Below are positions 33,916 to 41,259 of a stretch of 59,051 nt of DNA, in pieces. Every line of letters starts with the position of its first letter. Within the stretch, counting starts at the first letter, position 1. The notes below the pieces were generated by a model that worked only from the letters and a program-made list of their open reading frames with translations, ran no database searches and had not been told where the DNA came from. The position numbers and the translations under genes were made by a program. Source of the stretch: CAYNEI01 sp964396185 (lineage in GTDB: Archaea > Thermoplasmatota > SW-10-69-26); NCBI GenBank assembly GCA_964396185.1, contig CAYNEI010000014.1, forward strand, positions 1 to 59,051, written 5' to 3'.

Positions 33916-34244
33916 CCGGCGTCGAGCTCGACGCGGTGTTCGCCGCGCTCGCCCACCCCATCCGCCGCTCGATCATCGAGCAGCTCTCCGCAGGCGAGAA
34001 GAGCGTGGGTGAGCTGGCCGAGCCCCACGACGTCAGCTTGCCAGCCATCAGCCAGCACCTGCGCGTGCTGGAAGACGCTGGCCTGCTTGAGCAGACCCGC
34101 GAGGGCCGGGTGCGCAGGTGCGCGCTCCAGGGCAAGCCCCTGTCCGAGGCCTTCTCCTGGATCGTCCAGTACCGGATCTTCTGGGAGGACACCCTGGAAG
34201 CCATCGCGCAGGAAGTCGAAATCGAAGGAGATGAATCCACATGA
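33903..34244 (+). CDS. ArsR-family transcriptional regulator
   Basis: The 113-residue winged-helix protein has LAHPIRRSIIEQLSAGEKSVGELAEPH, the recognition helix SLPAISQHLRVLEDAGLL, and a wing with REGRVRRCALQ. The C-terminal helix (SWIVQYRIFWEDTLEAI) is the usual dimerisation arm. Its own start codon lies inside an inverted-repeat operator, which predicts strong autorepression. It overlaps the downstream AHSA1 gene by four bases (ATGA). It is the second ArsR-AHSA1 pair in this region but is not close to the first in sequence. Confidence 0.88.
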   Translation: MLKHPGVELDAVFAALAHPIRRSIIEQLSAGEKSVGELAEPHDVSLPAISQHLRVLEDAGLLEQTREGRVRRCALQGKPLSEAFSWIVQYRIFWEDTLEAIAQEVEIEGDEST

Positions 34245-34702
34245 GTGAACAAGCAACCGAGACAGGGAGCATCCGCGTCGAACGGATCATGAAGGCCCCG
34301 GCCGAGCGCATCTACAAGGCCTTCCTCGACCGCCACGCCCAAGCCAAGTTCAGCCCACCCCACGGCTGGGTCGCCGAGTACGACACCATGGAGCCCAAGG
34401 TCGGTGGCCGGTTCCACGGCACCTTCCGCAGCTTGGATGGCACCATGGAGCACAGCTTCGGCGGCACCTACCTCGAGCTCGAGGAGTTCACCAAGATACG
34501 CCTGAACGACCAGTTCGACACCGACGCCGAGGGGATGGACAGCATGATGGAGACCACCATCACCTTCGAGGAGGTCGAGGGCGGCACCAAGGTCGTCGTC
34601 GAACAGACCGGGATCCCCGCTGCGATCCCGAAGGAGGACGCCGAGACCGGCTGGGGCCAGAGCCTGGACCTGCTCGCTCTGCTCGTGGAGTTCGATGCCT
34701 AG
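34241..34702 (+). CDS. AHSA1/SRPBCC-family protein
   Basis: The 153-residue SRPBCC protein of the AHSA1 type has IRVERIMKAPAERIYKAFLD at the N-terminus, a strand with MEPKVGGRFHGTF, and the C-terminal helix ETGWGQSLDLLALLVEF. This subgroup is often encoded after an ArsR regulator, as here. Bound ligands are unknown. Translation is coupled to the regulator by an ATGA overlap, so the two proteins are made together under control of the twin operators upstream. Confidence 0.87.
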   Translation: MSEQATETGSIRVERIMKAPAERIYKAFLDRHAQAKFSPPHGWVAEYDTMEPKVGGRFHGTFRSLDGTMEHSFGGTYLELEEFTKIRLNDQFDTDAEGMDSMMETTITFEEVEGGTKVVVEQTGIPAAIPKEDAETGWGQSLDLLALLVEFDA

Positions 34703-34771
34703 GTGCGCAACGTAGGCCCCGACGGCTCCGACCGTCCCGCACAGGGTCTTCGGCGCCAGGGTTGATGGTGG

Positions 34772-35347
34772 ATGGGGCTCGTGGCGCTCCCGATGTCACG
34801 GGCCTTGCTCGCCTTGATGCTGCTGCCGACGGCCATCGCAGGCTGCCTCGACCAGGGTTCCGAGGGTCCGGTCGGGGACGAGCCAGACGGGACTTACCAG
34901 CTCGCCTGGATCGAGGGCACCGAGCGCCTGGAACCCCCACCGGAAGGCTACGGCGTCTGCGATGTCCTCTACGACCACGGGGTGGACGTCTCCAACCGGA
35001 CGCTGACGTACCGAGCCGATGGCTACGCCTTCGAGCCCGCCAACGTCTCCAGCATGGTCGCATGGGACATCTGGGACCACCCCTCATCGTGTCCCCTCGT
35101 CTACCGCTTGCAGGCCAACGTCGACCAGGACACCCAACAGGTCGGCGCCTACGGGACGCTGCAGGTGGCCTTCGAGGACAACGGTACGCTGATGGTGAAG
35201 GAGGACGTATGGCTCGAGCCCGGCCAGAACACCACGATCGCCTACAACGAGCGCGTCGAGGAGGAGGGGCGTGAGCGGTGGCGCAACGGAACGATCCACG
35301 TCTGGCACTTCGACGGGTGGCCCACCGATCGGCTGCAGCCGAGCTGA
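34772..35347 (+). CDS. lipoprotein of unknown function
   Basis: The 191-residue protein has a lipoprotein signal (hydrophobic ALLALMLLPTAIAGC, lipobox Cys near 24). The mature part begins with an acidic linker (GSEGPVGDEPDG) and has beta-strand-like stretches with Asn-x-Ser/Thr sequons, including NRTL, NVSS, NGTL and NTTI, and two Cys (GVCDV, SSCPL) that could pair. No family was recognised. Met at 34793 is an equally plausible start. It faces outward on the membrane and stands alone on this strand. Confidence 0.7.
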   Translation: MGLVALPMSRALLALMLLPTAIAGCLDQGSEGPVGDEPDGTYQLAWIEGTERLEPPPEGYGVCDVLYDHGVDVSNRTLTYRADGYAFEPANVSSMVAWDIWDHPSSCPLVYRLQANVDQDTQQVGAYGTLQVAFEDNGTLMVKEDVWLEPGQNTTIAYNERVEEEGRERWRNGTIHVWHFDGWPTDRLQPS

Positions 35348-35397
35348 CGCCGGGCGAGCAGCGTCCCCTAGGAGCGGGCCTCGCGGTCCTCACGGAC

Positions 35398-35790
35398 CTA
35401 CGCGCGGAGGCGGTCCTCGCCCTCGATGAACTCCGTCGGTGCGCCCAGCAGCCAGAAGATGTTCCCGTCGGGGTCGGCGAACTTGGCCGAGGCGCCCCAC
35501 TCGGTCTTCTCGAGGGGTTCGGTGAACTCGACGCCGGCGCTCGTCATCCGCTCGACCAGGGCCTCGATCTCGTCGGTCATGAACGCGATGCCCGTGTTGC
35601 CTGGATCCACGGGCTCGTACCCCTCGCACAGGTGTAGCAGGAACCGGTCACCCGGTGGCCCCACGCGGACACCGTGGCCGTCCTCCTCCTCGCCCATCAC
35701 ATCCACCTCGAAGCCGACCTTCTCCTGCCACCACGCCGCAGCTGCCTTGGCATCCGTGACGGCGACGCCCACGTCAGCGAACCGGATCAT
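35398..35790 (-). CDS. VOC-family protein
   Basis: The 130-residue protein has FADVGVAVTDAKAAAAWWQEKVGFEVDV as the first module. The second ends WGASAKFADPDGNIFWLLG, with the family's DPDGN motif. The substrate is unknown. The start at 35790 lies about 25 bases from a TATA-like box. It is the last gene of a likely DHFR-AHSA1-VOC run on this strand, though the 115-base gap upstream suggests it has its own promoter. Confidence 0.85.
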   Translation of the reverse strand: MIRFADVGVAVTDAKAAAAWWQEKVGFEVDVMGEEEDGHGVRVGPPGDRFLLHLCEGYEPVDPGNTGIAFMTDEIEALVERMTSAGVEFTEPLEKTEWGASAKFADPDGNIFWLLGAPTEFIEGEDRLRA

Positions 35791-35811
35791 GACACCGACA
35801 TCCGCCTCGCT

Positions 35812-35821
35812 CGGATAAACC
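35812..35821 (-). promoter_or_regulatory. TATA-like box, VOC protein
   Basis: GGTTTATCCG in gene orientation is about 25 bases upstream of the ATG at 35790. Confidence 0.45.
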
Positions 35822-35905
35822 CTGGTCGCCGAAGTTCAGGTACGTGTGGAGTCGTATGGTTGGTCACACCCCCACCGCGGCCCCGTGAGCCTGTCGACTC
35901 TACGG

Positions 35906-36397
35906 TCACGAACCTCCCTCTACGAGCTGGGCCAGGTTGTCCAGGGACGACCTGGTGCCGGCCTCGTTGTCCTCCAGCTTGATCCACGGCGGGATATCCT
36001 CGCACGTACAGGTCACGCGCGTACCAGGGTCCTCGTCCTCGAGGTCCCAAGCCACGCGCATCGGTCCAGCGAGGTCCGGGTCATCCGAGGTGAACTCAAC
36101 CAGCCAGACGACGCGCTCGCCGGCTTCGAGTTCGGCGAACGTGCCCTCGAAGACGTCGGAGTCCTCCGTTGTCTTGCCACCGGGCCCGGTGCTGGGGTCG
36201 TCGTAGGTCAGCGCCATCGAGAACCGCCCGCCGATCCGGGGCTCGAAGGCGCGCACAAGGCCGGTCATACCCTTCGGTGGTAGCCACTGGGCGACGAGCC
36301 CGGCGTCGACGAAGGCTGCGTAGACTCGGTTGCGGGGGGCGTCGATCCTGCGGGAGACGCGGGTTGCACGCGCATCGCTGGACATCACGGATCGCAT
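35906..36397 (-). CDS. AHSA1/SRPBCC-family protein
   Basis: The 163-residue SRPBCC protein has RVSRRIDAPRNRVYAAFVDAGLVAQWLPP, a strand with FEPRIGGRFSMALTY, and a C-terminal SLDNLAQLVEG helix. It belongs to the same family as the genes at 31421 and 34241, but no ArsR gene is adjacent. It follows the DHFR-like gene by 42 bases on the same strand, so those two are probably cotranscribed. Met at 36385 is an alternative start. The ligand is unknown. Confidence 0.84.
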   Translation of the reverse strand: MRSVMSSDARATRVSRRIDAPRNRVYAAFVDAGLVAQWLPPKGMTGLVRAFEPRIGGRFSMALTYDDPSTGPGGKTTEDSDVFEGTFAELEAGERVVWLVEFTSDDPDLAGPMRVAWDLEDEDPGTRVTCTCEDIPPWIKLEDNEAGTRSSLDNLAQLVEGGS

Positions 36398-36439
36398 ACG
36401 TGGTCGTCTACCTTGTAGCTCACCTGGGTTACGCCAACG

Positions 36440-37102
36440 TCAGCAGTCGTCCCCACCGTCGCGCCGCAGGACGACGTGCGTCGCCTTCTCCGATGCCACG
36501 AACTCGACGCATTCGTACCCCTGGGCCCGGAGGTCCACGCCCTCGAAGAGAGGCTCGCCCGAGCCCAGGACCACCGGAGCGATCGCCAGGTGCATCACGT
36601 CGATAAGGCCCTCGCGGAGGTACTGCCGGATCGTGTTCGCACCACCACCGATCCGCACATCTTTCCCGCCGGCGGCCTCCCGGGCCCGGTCGAGGGCCTC
36701 GTGGATACCCCCGGTTACGAAGTGGAACGTGGTTCCGCCCTTCATCTCGAAGGAGGCTCGGGGATGGTGCGTGAGGACGTAGACGGGAACGCGGTACGGC
36801 GGTTCCTCCCCCCACCAGCCCTTCCACTCGTCGTCCGGCCAAGGGCCACGGACCGGTCCGAACATGTTCCTGCCGAGGATCCACGCGCCGATGTTCTCGA
36901 AGCCGCGCGCGGCGAAGTCGTCATCGACCCCCGTCGTGCCCTCGTTGTTCCCCATCACCTTGCGCTGGAACGTCCGCGTCGGGAAGACCCACGCATGGAG
37001 TTCCTCGCCGCCGACGCCCAGCGGATGGTCGATGCTCTGGTCTGGACCGGCACCGTAGCCGTCCAGGGACAGGCTGAACGCAGCAACGCGGACCTTGCTC
37101 AT
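36440..37102 (-). CDS. DHFR-fold (RibD C-terminal-like) reductase
   Basis: The 220-residue protein has a DHFR-type start (KVRVAAFSLSLDGYGAG). It also has WILGRNMFGP, a strand with VPVYVLTHHPR, and KDVRIGGGANTIRQYLREGLIDVMHLAIAPVVLGSG near residues 145-185. This is the signature of the dihydrofolate-reductase-like family that includes riboflavin-type deaminase/reductase C-terminal domains. It is widespread in bacteria as a stand-alone protein of unknown substrate, and NADPH binding is expected. It starts at 37102, divergent from the tandem VOC gene, with a palindromic TATA in between. Confidence 0.86.
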   Translation of the reverse strand: MSKVRVAAFSLSLDGYGAGPDQSIDHPLGVGGEELHAWVFPTRTFQRKVMGNNEGTTGVDDDFAARGFENIGAWILGRNMFGPVRGPWPDDEWKGWWGEEPPYRVPVYVLTHHPRASFEMKGGTTFHFVTGGIHEALDRAREAAGGKDVRIGGGANTIRQYLREGLIDVMHLAIAPVVLGSGEPLFEGVDLRAQGYECVEFVASEKATHVVLRRDGGDDC

Positions 37103-37171
37103 GCTTGCTCACCACCGGTCGTCGGCGGTCTCAGCCTCGGCGACCCAGCTCCGCACCACGAGCACGTTCGG

Positions 37172-37183
37172 GTGTATATACAC
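37172..37183. promoter_or_regulatory. palindromic TATA-like element between divergent genes
   Basis: GTGTATATACAC is a perfect 12-base palindrome in the 124-base divergent gap. It reads as TATA in both directions. A second TATA-like AGTTTATC at 37196-37203 is better spaced for the rightward gene. Confidence 0.4.
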
Positions 37184-37226
37184 GTTTGTGGCTCAAGTTT
37201 ATCGCGGCCACCCGGCATACCCCGCC

Positions 37227-38162
37227 ATGCCCACCCTCTCCCCCTGCCTCTGGTTCGACGACCAGGCCGAACAGGCCGCCAAGCTCTACGCCAGCCTCTT
37301 CCCTGACTCCAGCGTCACGGGCACGTCCCACTACCCCAAGACCTTCGACAACCCCAGCGAGAAGCCGCGGGGCAGCGTCATGACCGTGGAGGTCGAGCTC
37401 GCCGACACACCGTTCACGCTCTTGAACGGCGGGCCGCATGTCACCCCGAACCCATCCATCTCGTTCATCCTCAACTTCGATCCCTCCAGGGACGCCGAGG
37501 CGCGCGAACACCTCGAGAGCACCTGGGAGACGCTGGCCGAGGATGGGATCGTCCGCATGCCACTGGACACCTACCCGTTCAGCGAGCGCTACGGCTGGAT
37601 CGCGGACCGCTTCGGCGTGAACTGGCAGCTCATGCTCACCGACCCCGAGGGCGACGAGCGCCCGTTCCTCGTCCCGTCGCTGATGTTCGTCGGCGACGTC
37701 GCGGGCCACGCTGAGGAAGCCATCGAGCGCTACACCTCCGTCTTCGATAACGCGGAGCGAGGGATCGAGGCCCGGTACCCGCCGGGTATGGAACCCGAGG
37801 TGGAGGGCACGCTCATGTTCGCGGACTTCCAGATCGCGGGGCAGTGGTTGGCGTGCATGGACAGCGCGAACCCGGGCCACGAGTTCGGGTTCAACGAAGG
37901 CGTCTCGCTCCAGATCCTCTGCGAGGGTCAGGACGAGGTCGATCGCTACTGGGAGGCACTCACCGCTGAGGGCGGCGAGGAGGGCCCGTGCGGCTGGCTC
38001 AAGGACACCTTCGGCGTCTCCTGGCAGGTCGTCCCGGCCAACTTCATCGAGATGATGAAGGGCGGCGAGGATGCGGGGCCCGGGTACGAGCGGGCCTTCC
38101 AGGCCATGCTGGAGATGGAGAAGCTGGACGTCGCGGCACTCGAGGCAGCCTACCGCGGGTGA
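37227..38162 (+). CDS. tandem VOC protein, PhnB-like
   Basis: The 311-residue protein contains two copies of the PhnB-like glyoxalase domain. The first begins with LSPCLWFDDQAEQAAKLYASLFPDS and ends ADRFGVNWQLM; the second begins PSLMFVGDVAGHAEEAIERYTSVF and ends KDTFGVSWQVVP. Both end in the family's FGV-x-WQ motif. The C-terminal helix AFQAMLEMEKLDVAALEAAYRG is usual for this group. Single-domain relatives are annotated as 3-demethylubiquinone methyltransferase-like, but the real substrate is unknown. The ATG at 37227 fits the domain start. Confidence 0.86.
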   Translation: MPTLSPCLWFDDQAEQAAKLYASLFPDSSVTGTSHYPKTFDNPSEKPRGSVMTVEVELADTPFTLLNGGPHVTPNPSISFILNFDPSRDAEAREHLESTWETLAEDGIVRMPLDTYPFSERYGWIADRFGVNWQLMLTDPEGDERPFLVPSLMFVGDVAGHAEEAIERYTSVFDNAERGIEARYPPGMEPEVEGTLMFADFQIAGQWLACMDSANPGHEFGFNEGVSLQILCEGQDEVDRYWEALTAEGGEEGPCGWLKDTFGVSWQVVPANFIEMMKGGEDAGPGYERAFQAMLEMEKLDVAALEAAYRG

Positions 38163-38213
38163 GCCAGACTGGCGTAACGAGCTACGCACCCACCCCTGGG
38201 CGCACACGCCGTG

Positions 38214-39665
38214 TCATCCCGACCCGGCCATCACCCGCGCGGTATGGACCATCCCATACGCGGGCTGAAACTGCCCTTGATAGACCTCGGCTACGTACCC
38301 CTGTGTGTAGGCGACATGCAGGACTCCGTCAGGTGCGTACTCGAGAGACAGGTAATCACGCAACGGCCGATCGCCGCACCCAGCCCCGTCGAAGCACATG
38401 GGCCCGGTCCAGACGGGCGTTTGATCCACCTTCCCACGCCTCCATTCGCCGCCAGGAGCCTCTCTCTCAGCGGCCATGGCGAACCATTCCGTTCCTGCCG
38501 GAGCATCGGCCTCGTCCCCCGTCCAATTCGAGGAATACCAGGCCACCGCGAACCGGCCGTCGCCCATTGCTGTGACCCATGGCAGCGCATCGAACCCGGA
38601 TGTTGCCAGCGGTTCGCGCTCCGACCATGTTTCCCCGCCGTCCTCGCTCTCGATCGTGAAGAGATGCGTCCCGTTCTTCAGCCGCTCGTTGAACGCGAGG
38701 AGGAGACCGCCGGCGTCGTCGGCGGCGATGGATTGCGCCCAGAACGCGCCTGGCCCCCGAGGCAGATCGAGGATATCTTCCAGGTGCCACGTGGTGCCTT
38801 GGTCCGTGGAGCGGAGCACCCTGAGTCTAGCCGGGGCCTCGCCAAGCTCCCCTTCGGGTGGCTCAAGGATGCCCAGCACCGGCGCGACGATGGTCCCGTC
38901 GGGAAGCACGCGCGGAGGGGTGACGAGATCCCAGAAGGCCCCCGTTCCCTCCATGACGGTCACGGGGAGACCCCAGCTCTCACCGTGATCATGGCTAGAG
39001 ACCATCTTCAGCGTCGCGCCTTCCCCGGTGGTTCCGAAGACGGCGGTGTCCGCCTGGTGATAGAAGAGCGCCACGAAGCCTTCTTCGCCCGCAAAGAGCC
39101 ACTGCCGGTCGACGAAGTAGGGGCCTGAAGGAGAGCCGATGGTTGGGATCGTGACCGGGGTCGAGGACCATGTGTCGCCGGCATCCGCGGAGCGTTCCAC
39201 GAGGAAGTTCCCGAACGCGCTTTGCGGACCCGTCCACCAGTCCGTGTAGTAGACCCACCCGTCGGGGCTCGTCACGACGTCCGCGTCGCAAGAACAGACT
39301 CCCGGGGGGTTCGTCCCGGGTTCCGGTTCGTTGCCCGCCTCCCCTGGGTAGGGGCCCCGCAACCTGTCCCACGTCGTGCCACCGTCCTGGGAGCGCCAGA
39401 GCCACGCGTTGCCCTCCGCCGCGCCTGGTTTCCAGGCGTTCCCGCTCATCGCCGCGACGAAGATCGTACCGTCCTCGAGGATCGCGATGTTCGGCTCAGC
39501 GCCGTGGTGGGCGTTGTGAGGGAGTGCGACGGGGGCTTGGAACCGCAGAGTCGCCGTGTCGTGCGGCCTCGACGCTTCTGGCTCGGCCGGATCGCTCGTG
39601 GAGATGCACCCCGCAAAACCCGCCGCCAGGATGAGCGCGATGACCACGAAGGCCCTGCCATCCAT
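38214..39665 (-). CDS. Asp-box (sialidase/BNR-like) lipoprotein
   Basis: The 483-residue lipoprotein has a hydrophobic leader and lipobox FAGC (Cys near 20). At least five Asp boxes follow: SQDGGTTW, SADAGDTW, SHDHGESW, STDQGTTW and SEDGGETW. These give a six-bladed sialidase-type propeller. No Arg triad or FRIP motif typical of sialidase catalysis is evident, so it may be a binding or structural protein. It faces outward on the membrane. It converges on the tandem VOC gene with a 51-base gap. Confidence 0.86.
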   Translation of the reverse strand: MDGRAFVVIALILAAGFAGCISTSDPAEPEASRPHDTATLRFQAPVALPHNAHHGAEPNIAILEDGTIFVAAMSGNAWKPGAAEGNAWLWRSQDGGTTWDRLRGPYPGEAGNEPEPGTNPPGVCSCDADVVTSPDGWVYYTDWWTGPQSAFGNFLVERSADAGDTWSSTPVTIPTIGSPSGPYFVDRQWLFAGEEGFVALFYHQADTAVFGTTGEGATLKMVSSHDHGESWGLPVTVMEGTGAFWDLVTPPRVLPDGTIVAPVLGILEPPEGELGEAPARLRVLRSTDQGTTWHLEDILDLPRGPGAFWAQSIAADDAGGLLLAFNERLKNGTHLFTIESEDGGETWSEREPLATSGFDALPWVTAMGDGRFAVAWYSSNWTGDEADAPAGTEWFAMAAEREAPGGEWRRGKVDQTPVWTGPMCFDGAGCGDRPLRDYLSLEYAPDGVLHVAYTQGYVAEVYQGQFQPAYGMVHTARVMAGSG

Positions 39666-39942
39666 CAGGTCATCCCCCGATGGGTCCTCGCGTAGCTAAC
39701 CCCTGATTGCTCCAAGTGCAACCATGACGGCGTCCCTCTATGAATAGGCTCCTTCTCCGTCGCTCGTGGACGCGGACGGCCGGGGTCCAGCCACCCGCGC
39801 GTCATCGTGCTCGGCCAGCGCGACCAGTCGTTCGCCTATCTATCGAACCGTTCGTCGCAACCTTGCTAGCTTCGCTCCCTTCATGTACGTGGGGGGCTGT
39901 GCGAACGCAGCCCCATCCGGGGATGGGACTCGGAGACGATCC

Positions 39943-41259
39943 ATGGCCGACGACGTTACCACGATCCTGTGCACCGGCGACATCCACCTGGGACGGCATC
40001 CGACGCGCATCCCCAGCGAGCGCGACGGCCCGCAGTTCTCCCCGCGTGCTGTCTGGCAGACCACGGTTCAGGCCGCCATCGATGCCACCGTGGACGCCGT
40101 GGTGGTCACGGGCGATGTGGTCGATCGGGAGAACCGATACTTCGAGGCCTACGGTGCCTTCGAGGCAGGCGCTCGAACGCTCTCAGAGGCGGGGATCCCA
40201 CTGGTGGTCGTCGCAGGTAACCACGACTTCGACGTGCTCCCTCGCATGGCTCGCGACCTGGAGCTGGATGGGCTCCACCTCCTCGGCGGGGGCGGGAGCT
40301 GGGAGCGGTGGACGCTCACGAGCGAGGAGGACGGGCGTGAGCTGGTCCACTTCGAGGGCTGGTCTTTCCACCGCGAGCGCATCACCACCTCCCCCCTCTC
40401 CAGCTACGACCTCGACCCCCCATCCCGCGATGTACCGGTGCTCGGCCTGCTCCACGCCGACCTCGATACCCCGGGCAGCGACTACGCTCCCGTGGCAACG
40501 AGCGAGCTCGTCGGCGGCTCGGTGGACGCGTGGCTGCTCGGCCACATCCACAAGCCCGGCGTGCTTCGCGAGGACGGTCCCTTCATCTTGTACCCCGGCT
40601 CCCCCCAGCCCCTGAGCCCAGGCGAGCCCGGCCAGCACGGCCCCTGGATGCTGCGCGTGTCGCCATCCGGGGCGGTTCGAGCAGAGCAACTCGCGCTTGC
40701 CACCGTGCGCTACGACCAGCTCACGGTCGATGCCACAGGGGCGGGGGACCTGAAGGCGATCCCGCCACTTGTCTCCCAGGCCATCGAGGCTCACGTCCGC
40801 GATGTGATGGACACGAACTCGCTGGAGCTCTACTTGCCTCGCGTGCGCCTGACCGGGCGGGCCGAGGGCCACGCTGCCATCCAGCGATCCAGCGAGGAGC
40901 TCGTCGATCAGCTCGGGCTCAAAGTGGGCTCCGTGCCCGTGCTCGTGGAGCGCTTGGATGTGGCCACGCAGCCCGAGGTCGACTTGGCCGATTTGGCACG
41001 CGGCCAGAGCCCAGTGGCCTACCTGGCCCAGCTCCTCCTCGACCTTGACCAGGGTGGACCTGTCGCTCACGACCACGAGCCCCTCGTCCAAGACGCTGTC
41101 GAGGCCATGGGTGCTGCTCATGGTGCCAGCGCGTACACCCTCCTGCGCCGCGAGGGCTGGAGCGAGTCCCCCAGCCGCGAGGCAGCCGTCGAGATCGTGC
41201 AACGCCAAGCGCGGCTCCTGCTGGACACGCTGCTCGAGCAGAAGGAGGACGTGGCATGA
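39943..41259 (+). CDS. Mre11/SbcD-like metallophosphoesterase
   Basis: The 438-residue protein has a calcineurin-like phosphoesterase domain with the full motif set: GDIHLG (Asp13, His15), GDVVDREN (Asp58), GNHDFD (Asn93-His94-Asp95), LLHADL and GHIHKP. A C-terminal region of about 180 residues is largely helical. Together with the next gene it forms a pair like SbcD/SbcC, Mre11/Rad50 or the bacterial YhaO/YhaN pair. The predicted role is DNA end processing, with Mn2+-dependent nuclease activity. The ATG at 39943 gives the normal DDVTTILCTGD start. The stop overlaps the ATPase ATG by four bases. Confidence 0.88.
   Translation: MADDVTTILCTGDIHLGRHPTRIPSERDGPQFSPRAVWQTTVQAAIDATVDAVVVTGDVVDRENRYFEAYGAFEAGARTLSEAGIPLVVVAGNHDFDVLPRMARDLELDGLHLLGGGGSWERWTLTSEEDGRELVHFEGWSFHRERITTSPLSSYDLDPPSRDVPVLGLLHADLDTPGSDYAPVATSELVGGSVDAWLLGHIHKPGVLREDGPFILYPGSPQPLSPGEPGQHGPWMLRVSPSGAVRAEQLALATVRYDQLTVDATGAGDLKAIPPLVSQAIEAHVRDVMDTNSLELYLPRVRLTGRAEGHAAIQRSSEELVDQLGLKVGSVPVLVERLDVATQPEVDLADLARGQSPVAYLAQLLLDLDQGGPVAHDHEPLVQDAVEAMGAAHGASAYTLLRREGWSESPSREAAVEIVQRQARLLLDTLLEQKEDVA

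Noticed and set aside
27307..38162. An integrated virus or transposon
   Set aside because: No integrase, transposase, terminal repeats or structural genes were seen. The accessory content looks like piecemeal gene gain.
39666..39942. N-terminal extension of the Mre11-like protein
   Set aside because: The in-frame sequence upstream of 39943 has no conserved-looking content, and the DxH motif sits at the normal distance from the chosen ATG.
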